Shown piece after piece: positions 1 to 6,446 of a stretch of 7,784 nt of DNA. A program made the translations under genes and the position numbers. The stretch's first letter is position 1; every line of letters begins with the position of its first letter. The notes below the pieces were generated by a model. It had not been told where the DNA came from, did no database searches, and worked only from the letters and a program-made list of their open reading frames with translations. Source of the DNA: an uncultured Lachnospiraceae bacterium (lineage in GTDB: Bacteria; Bacillota; Clostridia; Lachnospirales; Lachnospiraceae); contig CAMOZD010000046.1 in NCBI GenBank assembly GCA_946630645.1, positions 1 to 7,784 on the forward strand. Reading direction: 5' to 3'.

Positions 1-1379
1 CAGAGCTGGATTCCCTGCCGGCAGAGCTGGATGAGATTCAGCGGAAGATCATGCAGATGGAGATCGAGGAGGCGGCTCTCAAGAAAGAGGATGACCGTCT
101 GAGTAAGGAAAGACTTGCCGACCTGCAGAGAGAGCTGGCCGAGATGAAAGAGGATTTCCAGACCCGCAAGGCCACCTGGGACCAGGAAAAGACTGCAGTG
201 GAGAGAGTATCCAAACTTAAAGAGGAGATTGAGGGCCTCAACAACGAGATCCAGATTGCCCAGCGCAACTACGATCTTAACAAGGCTGCAGAGCTCCAAT
301 ATGGTAAGCTGCCTGAGCTGCAGAAACAGCTGAAAGAGGCAGAAGAGCAGGCCAGCCGTAAGGGGGACTCCATGGTCCATGAGTCTGTGACCGACGAGGA
401 GATCGCCAAGATCATCAGCCGCTGGACGGGAATTCCGGTGGCCAAGCTGACGGAGAGTGAGAGGAACAAGACCCTGAACCTGGACAAGGAACTTCATAAG
501 AGAGTGGTAGGCCAGGACGAGGGCGTAGAGAAGGTAACGGAGGCCATCATCCGGTCCAAGGCCGGCATCAAAGATCCCTCTAAGCCCATCGGATCCTTTA
601 TGTTCCTTGGACCAACCGGTGTAGGTAAAACTGAGCTGGCCAAGGCTCTGGCAGAGAGCATGTTTGACAACGAGCAGAATATGGTCCGGATCGATATGAG
701 TGAGTATATGGAGAAGTTCTCCGTATCCCGTCTGATCGGAGCGCCTCCCGGATATGTAGGTTACGAGGAGGGCGGCCAGCTGACAGAAGCTGTCCGCAGA
801 AAGCCCTACTCCGTAGTCCTCTTTGATGAGATTGAGAAAGCCCATGCCGATGTCTTCAATGTACTGCTTCAGGTTCTTGATGACGGCAGAATCACTGACT
901 CCCAGGGCAGGACGGTGGACTTTAAGAACACTATCCTGATCATGACCTCCAACATCGGATCCCAGTATCTGCTGGACGGCATTGATGAGGAGGGCAATAT
1001 CAGCCCCGAGGCCAATGCCATGGTTATGGGTGACCTGCGTAATCACTTCCGGCCTGAGTTCCTCAACCGTTTGGATGAGATCATCATGTTCAAGCCTCTG
1101 ACCAAGAATAATATCGGCTCCATCATTGACCTGATGGTAGAGGATGTCAACAAGAGACTGGAAGAGAGAGAGCTCCGGATTGAACTTACCGACGCTGCTA
1201 AGAACTATGTGATCGACCACGGCTATGAGCCCAGCTACGGTGCCCGTCCATTAAAGAGGTTCCTGACCAAGCATGTGGAGACCCTTGCCGCAAGATTGAT
1301 TCTTGAAGGAAATGTGGATACCGGGGATACCATCCTGATCGACTGTGACGGAGATGGGCTTAAGGCTGGCATCAAATAG
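1..1379 (+). CDS. clpB: ClpB, AAA+ protein disaggregase (5' end missing)
   Basis: C-terminal part of ClpB/Hsp104, a cytoplasmic hexameric ATPase that pulls proteins out of aggregates together with DnaK. The reading frame is open from base 3 and lacks its start, so about 458 residues are visible; full-length ClpB is roughly 860. In order: the end of the middle coiled-coil domain (Glu/Lys/Leu-rich, about bases 3-360, including the family sequence AELQYGKLPELQKQL); the linker with RWTGIPV; then the second ATPase domain with Walker A GPTGVGKT (609-632), pore-loop GYVG, Walker B VVLFDEIEKAH, sensor 1 ILIMTSN, arginine finger region FRPEFLNRLDE, and sensor 2 GARPLKR. Stop TAG at 1377-1379. The middle domain separates ClpB from ClpA and ClpC, whose linkers are absent or shorter. 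The promoter and any CIRCE or CtsR site lie outside the window. It is followed by a terminator and the convergent leuA gene. Confidence 0.97.
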   Translation, partial: ELDSLPAELDEIQRKIMQMEIEEAALKKEDDRLSKERLADLQRELAEMKEDFQTRKATWDQEKTAVERVSKLKEEIEGLNNEIQIAQRNYDLNKAAELQYGKLPELQKQLKEAEEQASRKGDSMVHESVTDEEIAKIISRWTGIPVAKLTESERNKTLNLDKELHKRVVGQDEGVEKVTEAIIRSKAGIKDPSKPIGSFMFLGPTGVGKTELAKALAESMFDNEQNMVRIDMSEYMEKFSVSRLIGAPPGYVGYEEGGQLTEAVRRKPYSVVLFDEIEKAHADVFNVLLQVLDDGRITDSQGRTVDFKNTILIMTSNIGSQYLLDGIDEEGNISPEANAMVMGDLRNHFRPEFLNRLDEIIMFKPLTKNNIGSIIDLMVEDVNKRLEERELRIELTDAAKNYVIDHGYEPSYGARPLKRFLTKHVETLAARLILEGNVDTGDTILIDCDGDGLKAGIK

Positions 1380-1471
1380 GACAGCCGGCAGCCGGATCCT
1401 GGAGGGTCAAAAGCGGGTATTTACCGAAAACCCAAGTTGTAAATTATAATAAATAGCTTGTAAAAAGCAAA

Positions 1472-1514
1472 AAAGGCTGCTGCGCCGGGGATTGGCCCTG
1501 GCGCAGCGGCCTTT
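1472..1514. terminator. Bidirectional intrinsic terminator between clpB and leuA
   Basis: A long G+C-rich hairpin: 1475-1490 pairs with 1496-1511 around the loop ATTGG, with 16 pairs including two G-T wobbles and no bulge. A-T pairs extend it outward at both ends. On the minus strand it is followed by TTTTTTGCTTTTT, a strong U-tract, so it should end the leuA transcript about 170 nt after its stop codon. On the plus strand the tail CTTTGTGCTT is weaker but adequate for clpB. A weaker hairpin with one mismatch (1415-1433, GGGT/ACCC) precedes it and has no U-tract. Confidence 0.88.
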
Positions 1515-1529
1515 GTGCTTCTATGATAT

Positions 1530-1683
1530 GTTCTTTTAAATATTAGTATTTAAGTGCTAGTTCTTAGATACTGGTTTTTAGATATAAGTTCTTAAATGTT
1601 AGTGCTTAAGTACTGGTCTTTAAGTATCAGTCCTTAAAAACTTTTCCCTAAATATCAGTCCTTAATTATCAGTCTCTAAATAT
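1530..1683. repeat. 14-bp degenerate tandem repeat array at the 3' end of leuA
   Basis: Eleven consecutive 14-bp units in perfect register, with starts at 1530, 1544, 1558, 1572, 1586, 1600, 1614, 1628, 1642, 1656 and 1670. The plus-strand consensus is about TAGTNCTTAAATAT. Examples are TAGTTCTTAGATAC (1558), TAGTGCTTAAGTAC (1600), CAGTCCTTAATTAT (1656) and CAGTCTCTAAATAT (1670). The unit at 1642 (TTTTCCCTAAATAT) is the most diverged. Units 1558+1572 resemble units 1600+1614, which suggests a 42-bp higher-order duplication. A twelfth, partial match (TAGTCCT, 1684-1690) lies in the last codons of leuA. The array fills the gap between the leuA stop and the shared terminator, so it would be transcribed as leuA 3' UTR. 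The unit is not palindromic, and its 14-bp length does not keep a reading frame. Confidence 0.88.
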
Positions 1684-3365
1684 TAGTCCTCCAGCTCTTC
1701 TGTGGTGTCGCTTCCGTAACGGTTGACGGCACTGATGAGGGCCAGGACAGAGGAATTGATGATATCGTCGTCAATTCCCACACCCCAGTAGGTCACACCA
1801 TCATCCCCGTCGATGGCCACATAGGAGCAGGCCTTAGAATTGGAGCCTACGTTGAGGGCATGCTCTTCGTAGGTGGAGATGGTGTAGTTGAAATTCATAT
1901 TCTTTTTGATGGCATTGCTGACAGCGTCAAGACGACCATTTCCACGGCCGGAGTAGGTCTTGTGCTCACCATTCTCGTTGACAAGGAGTTCTGTCAGGAT
2001 ACCATGGTCCTGTTTGAAATGAACTTCCAGAAGTTCAATGGGGTCGGCGATATTTACATATTCATGGCGGAAGACATCCAGGACTTCTTCCGGCTGCAGC
2101 TCTTTATGGCCATGGTCAGAAACACTTTTCACTTTATAGCCCACTTCCTCACGCATCTTAGGAGGAATCCGGATACCGTAGGTCTGGTCAAGAAGATAGC
2201 CGATACCGCCCTTGCCGGACTGGCTGTTGATTCTGATTACGTCAGCCTCGTACTCCCGGCCCAGGTCTTTGGGATCGATGGCCAGGTAAGGTACGGTCCA
2301 TTTTTCATTGTCATGGGTTTCTCTCCACAGCATACCTTTGGCGATGGCATCCTGGTGGGAGCCGGAAAATGCGGCGAATACCAGCTTGCCGGCATAGGGG
2401 GCCCGGTCGTAGACCTTCATGCGGGTCACCCGCTCATAGACTTCGATAATGCTGGGCAGATCTGTGAAATCCAGACCTGGCTCGATACCATGGGAGTACA
2501 TGTTGAGGGCCAGGGTGATAATGTCCACGTTACCGGTTCTCTCGCCGTTGCCAAAAAGGGTTCCTTCCACCCGGTCTGCTCCGGCTAAGAGGGCCAGCTC
2601 AGTGTCTGCCACACCGGTTCCACGGTCATTGTGGGGATGGAGGGAGAGGACAACGCCGTCCCTGTATTTCAGATGCTTGTGCATGTACTCAATCTGGCTG
2701 GCATAGATATGGGCCATGGAGTGGGATACGGTTACAGGCAGATTGATGATGGTGGGCCAGTCCTTAGTGGGCTTCCACACATCCAGTACTGCGTTACAGA
2801 TTTCCAGGGCAAAAGGCATCTCTGTTCCTGTAAAGCTCTCGGGAGAGTACTCAAAACGGTAATTGCCGCCGTCTTCCTCTGTCAGCTGCTTGAGGAGCCT
2901 GGCTCCGTCAACGGCAATCTGGATGATTTCTTCCGGGTCCTTGCGGAAAACCTGCTGCCGCTGGGCTACGGATGTGGAGTTATACAGGTGGACAACGGCC
3001 TGTTTTACGCCCTTGATGGCCTCAAAGGTCTTTTTGATGATGTGCTCCCGGGCCTGGGTCAGAACCTGGATGGTCACATCGTCAGGGATCAGATCCTGCT
3101 CGATTAAAGTACGGCAGAATTCGAACTCTGTTTCGGAAGCAGCAGGGAAGCCAACCTCAATCTCCTTAAAACCAACCTTGACCAGAAGCTTGAAAAATTC
3201 GATCTTCTCTTCTAAGCTCATGGGGATGATCAGGGCCTGGTTGCCGTCACGAAGGTCTACGGAGCACCAGATCGGTGGTTTTTCGATATGGTCCTTGACA
3301 ACCCAGTCAAAACAGGGTTCCGGTGACGGGAAATACATTGGCTTATATTTTTCTGCATGTCTCAT
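1683..3365 (-). CDS. leuA: 2-isopropylmalate synthase, long (type 2) form
   Basis: Condenses acetyl-CoA with 2-ketoisovalerate to give 2-isopropylmalate, the first committed step of leucine synthesis, in the cytoplasm. The 560 residues match the long LeuA class, with a TIM-barrel HMGL-like catalytic domain (about 30-310), linker subdomains, and a C-terminal LeuA allosteric domain (about 435-555) that in this family binds leucine for feedback inhibition. Visible motifs are the substrate/metal loop DLRDGNQA (37-44), the metal-ligand histidines in HPHNDRG (243-249), and GNGERTGN (272-279). The start ATG (3363-3365) has AGGAGG at 3376-3381, 10 nt upstream. The stop TAA lies at the edge of the 14-bp array. 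No other leucine gene is adjacent in the window. Expression is set by the T-box leader just upstream. The sequence looks intact. Homocitrate or citramalate synthase is less likely, given the length, the N-terminal region and the leucine-specific leader. Confidence 0.96.
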   Translation of the reverse strand: MRHAEKYKPMYFPSPEPCFDWVVKDHIEKPPIWCSVDLRDGNQALIIPMSLEEKIEFFKLLVKVGFKEIEVGFPAASETEFEFCRTLIEQDLIPDDVTIQVLTQAREHIIKKTFEAIKGVKQAVVHLYNSTSVAQRQQVFRKDPEEIIQIAVDGARLLKQLTEEDGGNYRFEYSPESFTGTEMPFALEICNAVLDVWKPTKDWPTIINLPVTVSHSMAHIYASQIEYMHKHLKYRDGVVLSLHPHNDRGTGVADTELALLAGADRVEGTLFGNGERTGNVDIITLALNMYSHGIEPGLDFTDLPSIIEVYERVTRMKVYDRAPYAGKLVFAAFSGSHQDAIAKGMLWRETHDNEKWTVPYLAIDPKDLGREYEADVIRINSQSGKGGIGYLLDQTYGIRIPPKMREEVGYKVKSVSDHGHKELQPEEVLDVFRHEYVNIADPIELLEVHFKQDHGILTELLVNENGEHKTYSGRGNGRLDAVSNAIKKNMNFNYTISTYEEHALNVGSNSKACSYVAIDGDDGVTYWGVGIDDDIINSSVLALISAVNRYGSDTTEELED

Positions 3366-3437
3366 AATCTGTTATCCTCCTAAATAATTCTGATTTGGCC
3401 GCCGGAAGTGGGGCTGTCCTGCCTGCCTCCGGTGCTA

Positions 3438-3745
3438 ATAAAAAAACTCCATCCCTTTGCCATACAAAGAGACGGAGATAAACTCACGCGGTACCACTCT
3501 TATTCATATCCCCGGGCTGAATAGCCATCAGGATATGCACTCATATCAGATACGGGTTAAAACCTTATATCCTCCTGCTGTAACGGTCAGGCTCCGGCTC
3601 TGCCTACTGTATAATCCAAAAAAATTATACGGTTCAGCATGCTGCTCAGAGGCGAGTTCAAATCCTTTCAGCGTCTGCCTCACACCAGCCGGCAGCTCTC
3701 TGCATGCTTCCCGGGATTCTACTATTCCTCATCATTGCATTTCAC
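3438..3745 (-). promoter_or_regulatory. T-box riboswitch, leucine-specific (CUC), leader of leuA
   Basis: Read on the minus strand, the leader starts with GATGAGGAATAGTAG (3733 down to 3719), typical of the base of T-box Stem I. GAGG (3730-3727) pairs with CCTC (3652-3649), and AATCC (3718-3714) pairs with GGATT (3665-3661). The internal loop between them holds CTC (3656-3654), a leucine codon in the specifier position. Further on comes the T-box core TGGTACCGCG (3496-3487). The variable base is U, which would pair with a discriminator A, the base found in leucine tRNAs. A terminator hairpin and U-tract follow. Uncharged tRNA-Leu should stabilise the antiterminator and allow leuA transcription when leucine is scarce. 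The agreement of specifier, discriminator and gene makes the call firm; the outer ends are approximate. Confidence 0.93.
3440..3477 (-). terminator. Regulated terminator of the leuA T-box
   Basis: On the minus strand, 3477-3465 (CTCCGTCTCTTTG) pairs over 13 bp, with two wobbles, with 3459-3447 (CAAAGGGATGGAG), around a 5-nt loop. Seven U follow directly (3446-3440). It lies just after the T-box core sequence, where the leader terminator is expected. Charged tRNA-Leu would favour this hairpin. Confidence 0.92.
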
Positions 3746-3751
3746 TCGATT

Positions 3752-3780
3752 AAAATAACATAAATAATTTGGGATGTCAA
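3752..3780 (-). promoter_or_regulatory. Promoter of leuA (sigma-A type)
   Basis: On the minus strand, the -35 box TTGACA (3780-3775) is a perfect consensus. A 17-bp spacer and the -10 box TATTTT (3757-3752) follow. Initiation would be near 3745, just before the first conserved Stem I bases of the T-box. Confidence 0.78.
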
Positions 3781-3890
3781 ATAATTTTTAAGAGTAATTC
3801 CTGAAATCCTGTAATTAAGATCAGAAAGGGGAACAAGGTCTGGAAATGTGGTGAAAACAGACCTGAGAAAAAAGAATTAATCAGAAAAAA

Positions 3891-4025
3891 ACAGAACAGC
3901 AGCTGATATAAAAATAGAATAATTACTGGAATAAAAAACAGAATAGAAATTGATATTAAAAGCAGAATTGAAATTGATATTAAACAGAATCGATATTGAT
4001 ATAAAAAACAGAATCGATATGATTG
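3891..4025. repeat. ~24-bp degenerate tandem repeats between the divergent promoters
   Basis: About six imperfect units, starting near 3891, 3915, 3939, 3963, 3985 and 4009 (the last partial). Most are 24 bp and the one at 3963 is 22 bp. The plus-strand consensus is about CAGAATNGAAATTGATAT followed by a run of A. The best-conserved copies begin CAGAATAGAAATTGATAT (3939) and CAGAATTGAAATTGATAT (3963); CAGAATCGATAT occurs at both 3985 and 4009. The two left-most units are quite diverged. The array is rich in A-runs and contains no gene I can support. It sits upstream of both the leuA promoter and the thiamine-operon promoter, so it could influence either one, but that is an inference. The rest of the spacer (3781-3890) is A+T-rich with no recognisable element. 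Confidence 0.75.
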
Positions 4026-4038
4026 TTTTATAAAAGAC

Positions 4039-4067
4039 TTGTGAATCGTCATTTTTTGATATATAAT
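4039..4067 (+). promoter_or_regulatory. Promoter of the TPP-riboswitch/thiamine transport operon
   Basis: The -35 box TTGTGA (4039-4044), a 17-bp spacer and a perfect -10 box TATAAT (4062-4067) are visible. Transcription would start near 4074, a few bases before the first strand of the TPP aptamer. Confidence 0.78.
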
Positions 4068-4081
4068 TCTATCAGTCAAAT

Positions 4082-4167
4082 AAAACCGGGGGAGCCTTTA
4101 TGGCTGAGAGTAAGTTCGACTTTGACCCCAGAACCTGTCTGGATAATGCCAGCGAAGGAAGAGTTTT
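4082..4167 (+). promoter_or_regulatory. TPP riboswitch (THI box) aptamer
   Basis: The conserved THI-box blocks appear in order: GGGGGAGCC (4088-4096), GGCTGAGAG (4102-4110), GACCCCAGAACCTG (4124-4137), then CTGGATAATGCCAGCG (4139-4154) and GAAGGAAG (4154-4161). The outer P1 stem can form between AAAAC (4082-4086) and GTTTT (4163-4167). The aptamer binds thiamine pyrophosphate. Because an intrinsic terminator lies about 37 nt downstream, before the first gene, TPP binding should switch off the whole transport operon by premature termination. Confidence 0.95.
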
Positions 4168-4203
4168 CATCAGCATTTTTTTGATGCCATATTCCCAAGC
4201 CAG

Positions 4204-4233
4204 GCGCCGCATATTCCAGCGGGCGCTTTTTTT
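4204..4233 (+). terminator. Riboswitch-controlled terminator before the thiamine operon
   Basis: GCGCC (4204-4208) pairs with GGCGC (4222-4226), and GC (4209-4210) with GC (4219-4220) across a one-base bulge. Seven T follow (4227-4233). It lies between the TPP aptamer and the ribosome binding site of the first gene, the usual place for an expression-platform terminator. Bases 4137-4142 of the aptamer (GTCTGG) could instead pair with CCAGGC (4200-4205), which overlaps the left arm and might act as the antiterminator. That alternative pairing is an inference. Confidence 0.82.
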
Positions 4234-4254
4234 CATGTTAAGGAGGTTATTTTT

Positions 4255-4551
4255 ATGAATGCAAGTGTAGCAATCCAGGTTTTGCCGACAGTAGTTGACG
4301 AGGAAGAAGTGATCCGGATCGTCGATGAGGTGATCGCCTATATCAAGTCCACCGGACTCAGCTCCTATGTGGGACCCTTTGAGACCACCATTGAGGGAGA
4401 TTATGACGAGCTGATGGAAATTGTGAAGAACTGCCAGTTGATCGCCGCCAGGGCAGGCTGTAAGGCCATGAATACTTATGTGAAGATTTCCTATAAACCG
4501 GAAGGAGACGTGCTGACGATTGAACGGAAAGTTACCAAGCATCACCAGTAA
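4255..4551 (+). CDS. MTH1187/YkoF-like thiamine-binding protein
   Basis: A 98-residue cytoplasmic protein with no signal peptide or membrane segment. Its sequence fits the small MTH1187-type thiamine-binding family (formerly DUF77): an N-terminal strand ASVAIQVLP, the helix VIRIVDEVIAYIKSTGL, the family-typical YVGPFETTIEGDYDELMEIV, and a C-terminal strand TYVKISYKP. This corresponds to a single ferredoxin-like unit, whereas B. subtilis YkoF carries two. Family members bind thiamine or related pyrimidines and often sit beside thiamine transport genes; the exact role is not settled. It is the first gene after the TPP riboswitch. AAGGAGG at 4240-4246 lies 8 nt before the ATG. Its 3' end overlaps the permease gene by 32 nt, which suggests coupled translation. 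It may supply or sense the ligand for the transporter, but this is inferred from position only. Confidence 0.88.
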   Translation: MNASVAIQVLPTVVDEEEVIRIVDEVIAYIKSTGLSSYVGPFETTIEGDYDELMEIVKNCQLIAARAGCKAMNTYVKISYKPEGDVLTIERKVTKHHQ

Positions 4552-5323
4552 GCTGCCGGCGGCGGCAGCCCTGGCCCTGATCTGCCTGGTCTGGTTTCTG
4601 GTCTGTGAGACAGGTGCGGTTCCTGCGTACATGCTGCCATCCCCCGTGGATGTGGCCAGGGCCATGGTCAATGATTTCCCCACTATCATGGACCACAGCA
4701 GGGTGACCCTGCAGGAGGCCTTTTACGGCCTTTGTATCGGTGTGGGGCTGGCCTTTATCACGGCCACGGTCATGGACCGGTTCCTGCTTCTGGACCGGGC
4801 CCTCTATCCCCTGATGATCATTACCCAGACCATCCCTACCATAGCCATAGCGCCCCTGCTGGTGTTGTGGATGGGTTTTGGCATGGCTCCCAAGATTACC
4901 CTGGTGGTCATCACCACCTTTTTTCCCATAACTGTGGGCCTTTTAGACGGCTACCGGAATGTGGACCGGGACGCCATTGACCTCATGAGGGCCATGGGAG
5001 CGGGGCGGATGCAGATTTTTACCCATGTGAAATTCCCCTCGGCCTTACCCAACTTTTTTTCCGGCCTGCGGATCTCCGCATCCTACGCTGTTGTGGGTGC
5101 GGTCATTTCCGAATGGCTGGGCGGTTTTGAGGGCCTGGGTGTCTACATGACCAGGGTAAAAAAGGCCTATGCCTTTGATAAAATGTTTGCGGTCATTATA
5201 TTCATTGTGATCATCAGTCTCCTGCTCATGGCCTTTGTAAACCTGTTAAGCCGGGTTGCCATGCCCTGGGTCCAGGTGGAAAAGAGACAGGACCTGGCTT
5301 CGGCCGGGGAGACGGGAAAATAG
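4520..5323 (+). CDS. thiX: ABC transporter permease, thiamine-precursor type (ThiX-like)
   Basis: Membrane subunit of an ABC importer of the nitrate/sulfonate/taurine/pyrimidine class (BPD_transp_1 fold). The 267 residues contain about six hydrophobic segments (roughly 13-29, 66-86, 97-120, 124-144, 185-203, 223-245). The cytoplasmic EAA loop, which contacts the ATPase, reads DLMRAMGAGRMQIFTHVKFP (154-173). The periplasmic-side sequence YMLPSP (37-42) after the first helix is typical of the family. The start is the TTG at 4520-4522, inside the previous gene. It is the first start codon in the frame and keeps the first helix intact; the next ATG (4631) would remove it. AAGGAG at 4502-4507 is 12 nt away, a little far. 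The substrate is inferred from the binding protein next door and the TPP riboswitch: the thiamine pyrimidine (HMP or a formylamino derivative) or thiamine. Confidence 0.9.
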   Translation: MNGKLPSITSKLPAAAALALICLVWFLVCETGAVPAYMLPSPVDVARAMVNDFPTIMDHSRVTLQEAFYGLCIGVGLAFITATVMDRFLLLDRALYPLMIITQTIPTIAIAPLLVLWMGFGMAPKITLVVITTFFPITVGLLDGYRNVDRDAIDLMRAMGAGRMQIFTHVKFPSALPNFFSGLRISASYAVVGAVISEWLGGFEGLGVYMTRVKKAYAFDKMFAVIIFIVIISLLLMAFVNLLSRVAMPWVQVEKRQDLASAGETGK

Positions 5324-5362
5324 ACAAAACAATTATTTGCGTCATTTTGAGGAGGACTAGAT

Positions 5363-6406
5363 ATGAAAAAGAATATTTTTAGAAAACCTGTCAGCTTATT
5401 GCTCTGTGCGGCCATGGCTCTGGGCCTGGCTGCCTGTGGGTCTTCTTCCGGCCAGAAGGCGGGAGAAAGTAGCGGCCAGGAAGACAAGGAACTAACTAAG
5501 ATTACTTTCTGCCTGGACTGGACCCCCAATACCAACCACACCGGCATTTACGTGGCCAAGGCCCAGGGCTATTATGAGGAGGCCGGCCTGGATGTGGAGA
5601 TCGTCCAGCCGCCGGAGGATGGAGCCGCGACCATGTGTGCTTCCGGCCAGGCCCAGTTTGCCGTGGAAGCCCAGGATACCATGGCGGCAGCCCTGGATAT
5701 GGACGACCCTCTGGGGATCACGGCAGTGGCAGGCCTGATCCAGCATAACACCTCTGGTATTATTTCCAGAAAGGGTGACGGTATCGACCGGCCCAAGGGA
5801 CTGGAAGGCAAGCAGTATTCCACCTGGAATTCACCGGTGGAACTGGCCACTTTAAAACAGGTTGTGACCGATGACGGGGGAGACTTTGACAAGGTTACCC
5901 TGATTCCCAATAATATCACCGATGAGCCGGCAGCCCTGGCGGCCCACCAGACCGATGCCATCTGGATCTTCTATGGCTGGGGAGGTATCACTGCCGATAT
6001 CGAAAAGGTGGATGTAGACTACTGGAATTTCAGGGATATCAACGAAGTATTTGATTACTATACACCAGTCATCATTGCCAATAATGATTTTCTTAAAGAG
6101 TCCCCTGATCTGGCTAAGGCCTTCCTTGCCGCAACGAAAAAGGGCTACGAGTATGCCATGGAGAATCCTGACCAGGCAGCCCAGATGCTGATTGACGGGG
6201 ATGAGACCGGGTCTCTGGCTGATTCCGCAGACCTGGTCAAGGCCAGCCAGACCTGGCTTGCTGACCAGTACGTGGCAGACGCACCAGCCTGGGGCCTGAT
6301 CGACCAGGCCCGCTGGGATGGCTTTTACAGCTGGCTGGCCCAGAACAAGCTGACCAGCCATGACCTGACAGGCCTGGGCTACTCCAATGATTATCTTCCC
6401 CAGTAG
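5363..6406 (+). CDS. thiY: ABC substrate-binding lipoprotein, THI5/NMT1 family (ThiY-like)
   Basis: Extracytoplasmic binding protein that delivers ligand to the permease. It has 347 residues: a lipoprotein signal peptide (charged MKKNIFRKP, hydrophobic core, lipobox LAAC with Cys25), a Ser/Gly/Glu-rich linker to about 45, then an NMT1/THI5-like two-lobe fold. The segment CLDWTPNTNHTGIYVAKAQG (50-69) and the following YYEEAGLDVEIVQP are hallmarks of the family that binds thiamine pyrimidine precursors (ThiY, yeast THI5). STWNSPVE (153-160) and IWIFYGWGG (200-208) probably contribute to the pocket; this is inferred from the family. GAGGAGG at 5349-5355 lies 7 nt before the ATG, 39 nt after the permease. 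In Bacillus, ThiXYZ takes up a formylaminopyrimidine that TenA-type enzymes convert to HMP. No such enzyme is in the window, so HMP itself or thiamine remain possible ligands. Confidence 0.92.
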   Translation: MKKNIFRKPVSLLLCAAMALGLAACGSSSGQKAGESSGQEDKELTKITFCLDWTPNTNHTGIYVAKAQGYYEEAGLDVEIVQPPEDGAATMCASGQAQFAVEAQDTMAAALDMDDPLGITAVAGLIQHNTSGIISRKGDGIDRPKGLEGKQYSTWNSPVELATLKQVVTDDGGDFDKVTLIPNNITDEPAALAAHQTDAIWIFYGWGGITADIEKVDVDYWNFRDINEVFDYYTPVIIANNDFLKESPDLAKAFLAATKKGYEYAMENPDQAAQMLIDGDETGSLADSADLVKASQTWLADQYVADAPAWGLIDQARWDGFYSWLAQNKLTSHDLTGLGYSNDYLPQ

Positions 6407-6446
6407 GGGCAAAATGGCGGATGATCCGCAGGAAAGAAGACAAGCT

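Noticed and set aside
1860..2588. Plus-strand open frame of 242 codons within leuA
   Set aside because: It is the antisense shadow of leuA, whose motifs and ribosome binding site are unambiguous.
3457..3753. Plus-strand open frame of 98 codons
   Set aside because: It lies antisense to the structured T-box leader and has no ribosome binding site or family features.
1530..4025. Repeat arrays as possible CRISPR
   Set aside because: Both arrays are direct tandem repeats of 14 or 24 bp with no unique spacers, the units are too diverged, and no cas gene is present.
3777..4079. Minus-strand open frame of 100 codons, very hydrophobic, with an 8-residue periodicity (ISILLLIS-like)
   Set aside because: It starts at TTG with no ribosome binding site and runs through the leuA promoter. 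Its periodicity follows from the 24-bp A+T-rich repeats (24 is a multiple of 3), and its amino-acid content is what such DNA gives on that strand.
4072..4689. Minus-strand open frame of 205 codons opposite the riboswitch and the thiamine-binding gene
   Set aside because: It lies antisense to a clear TPP riboswitch and to two genes with family-level similarity, and has no recognisable domain.
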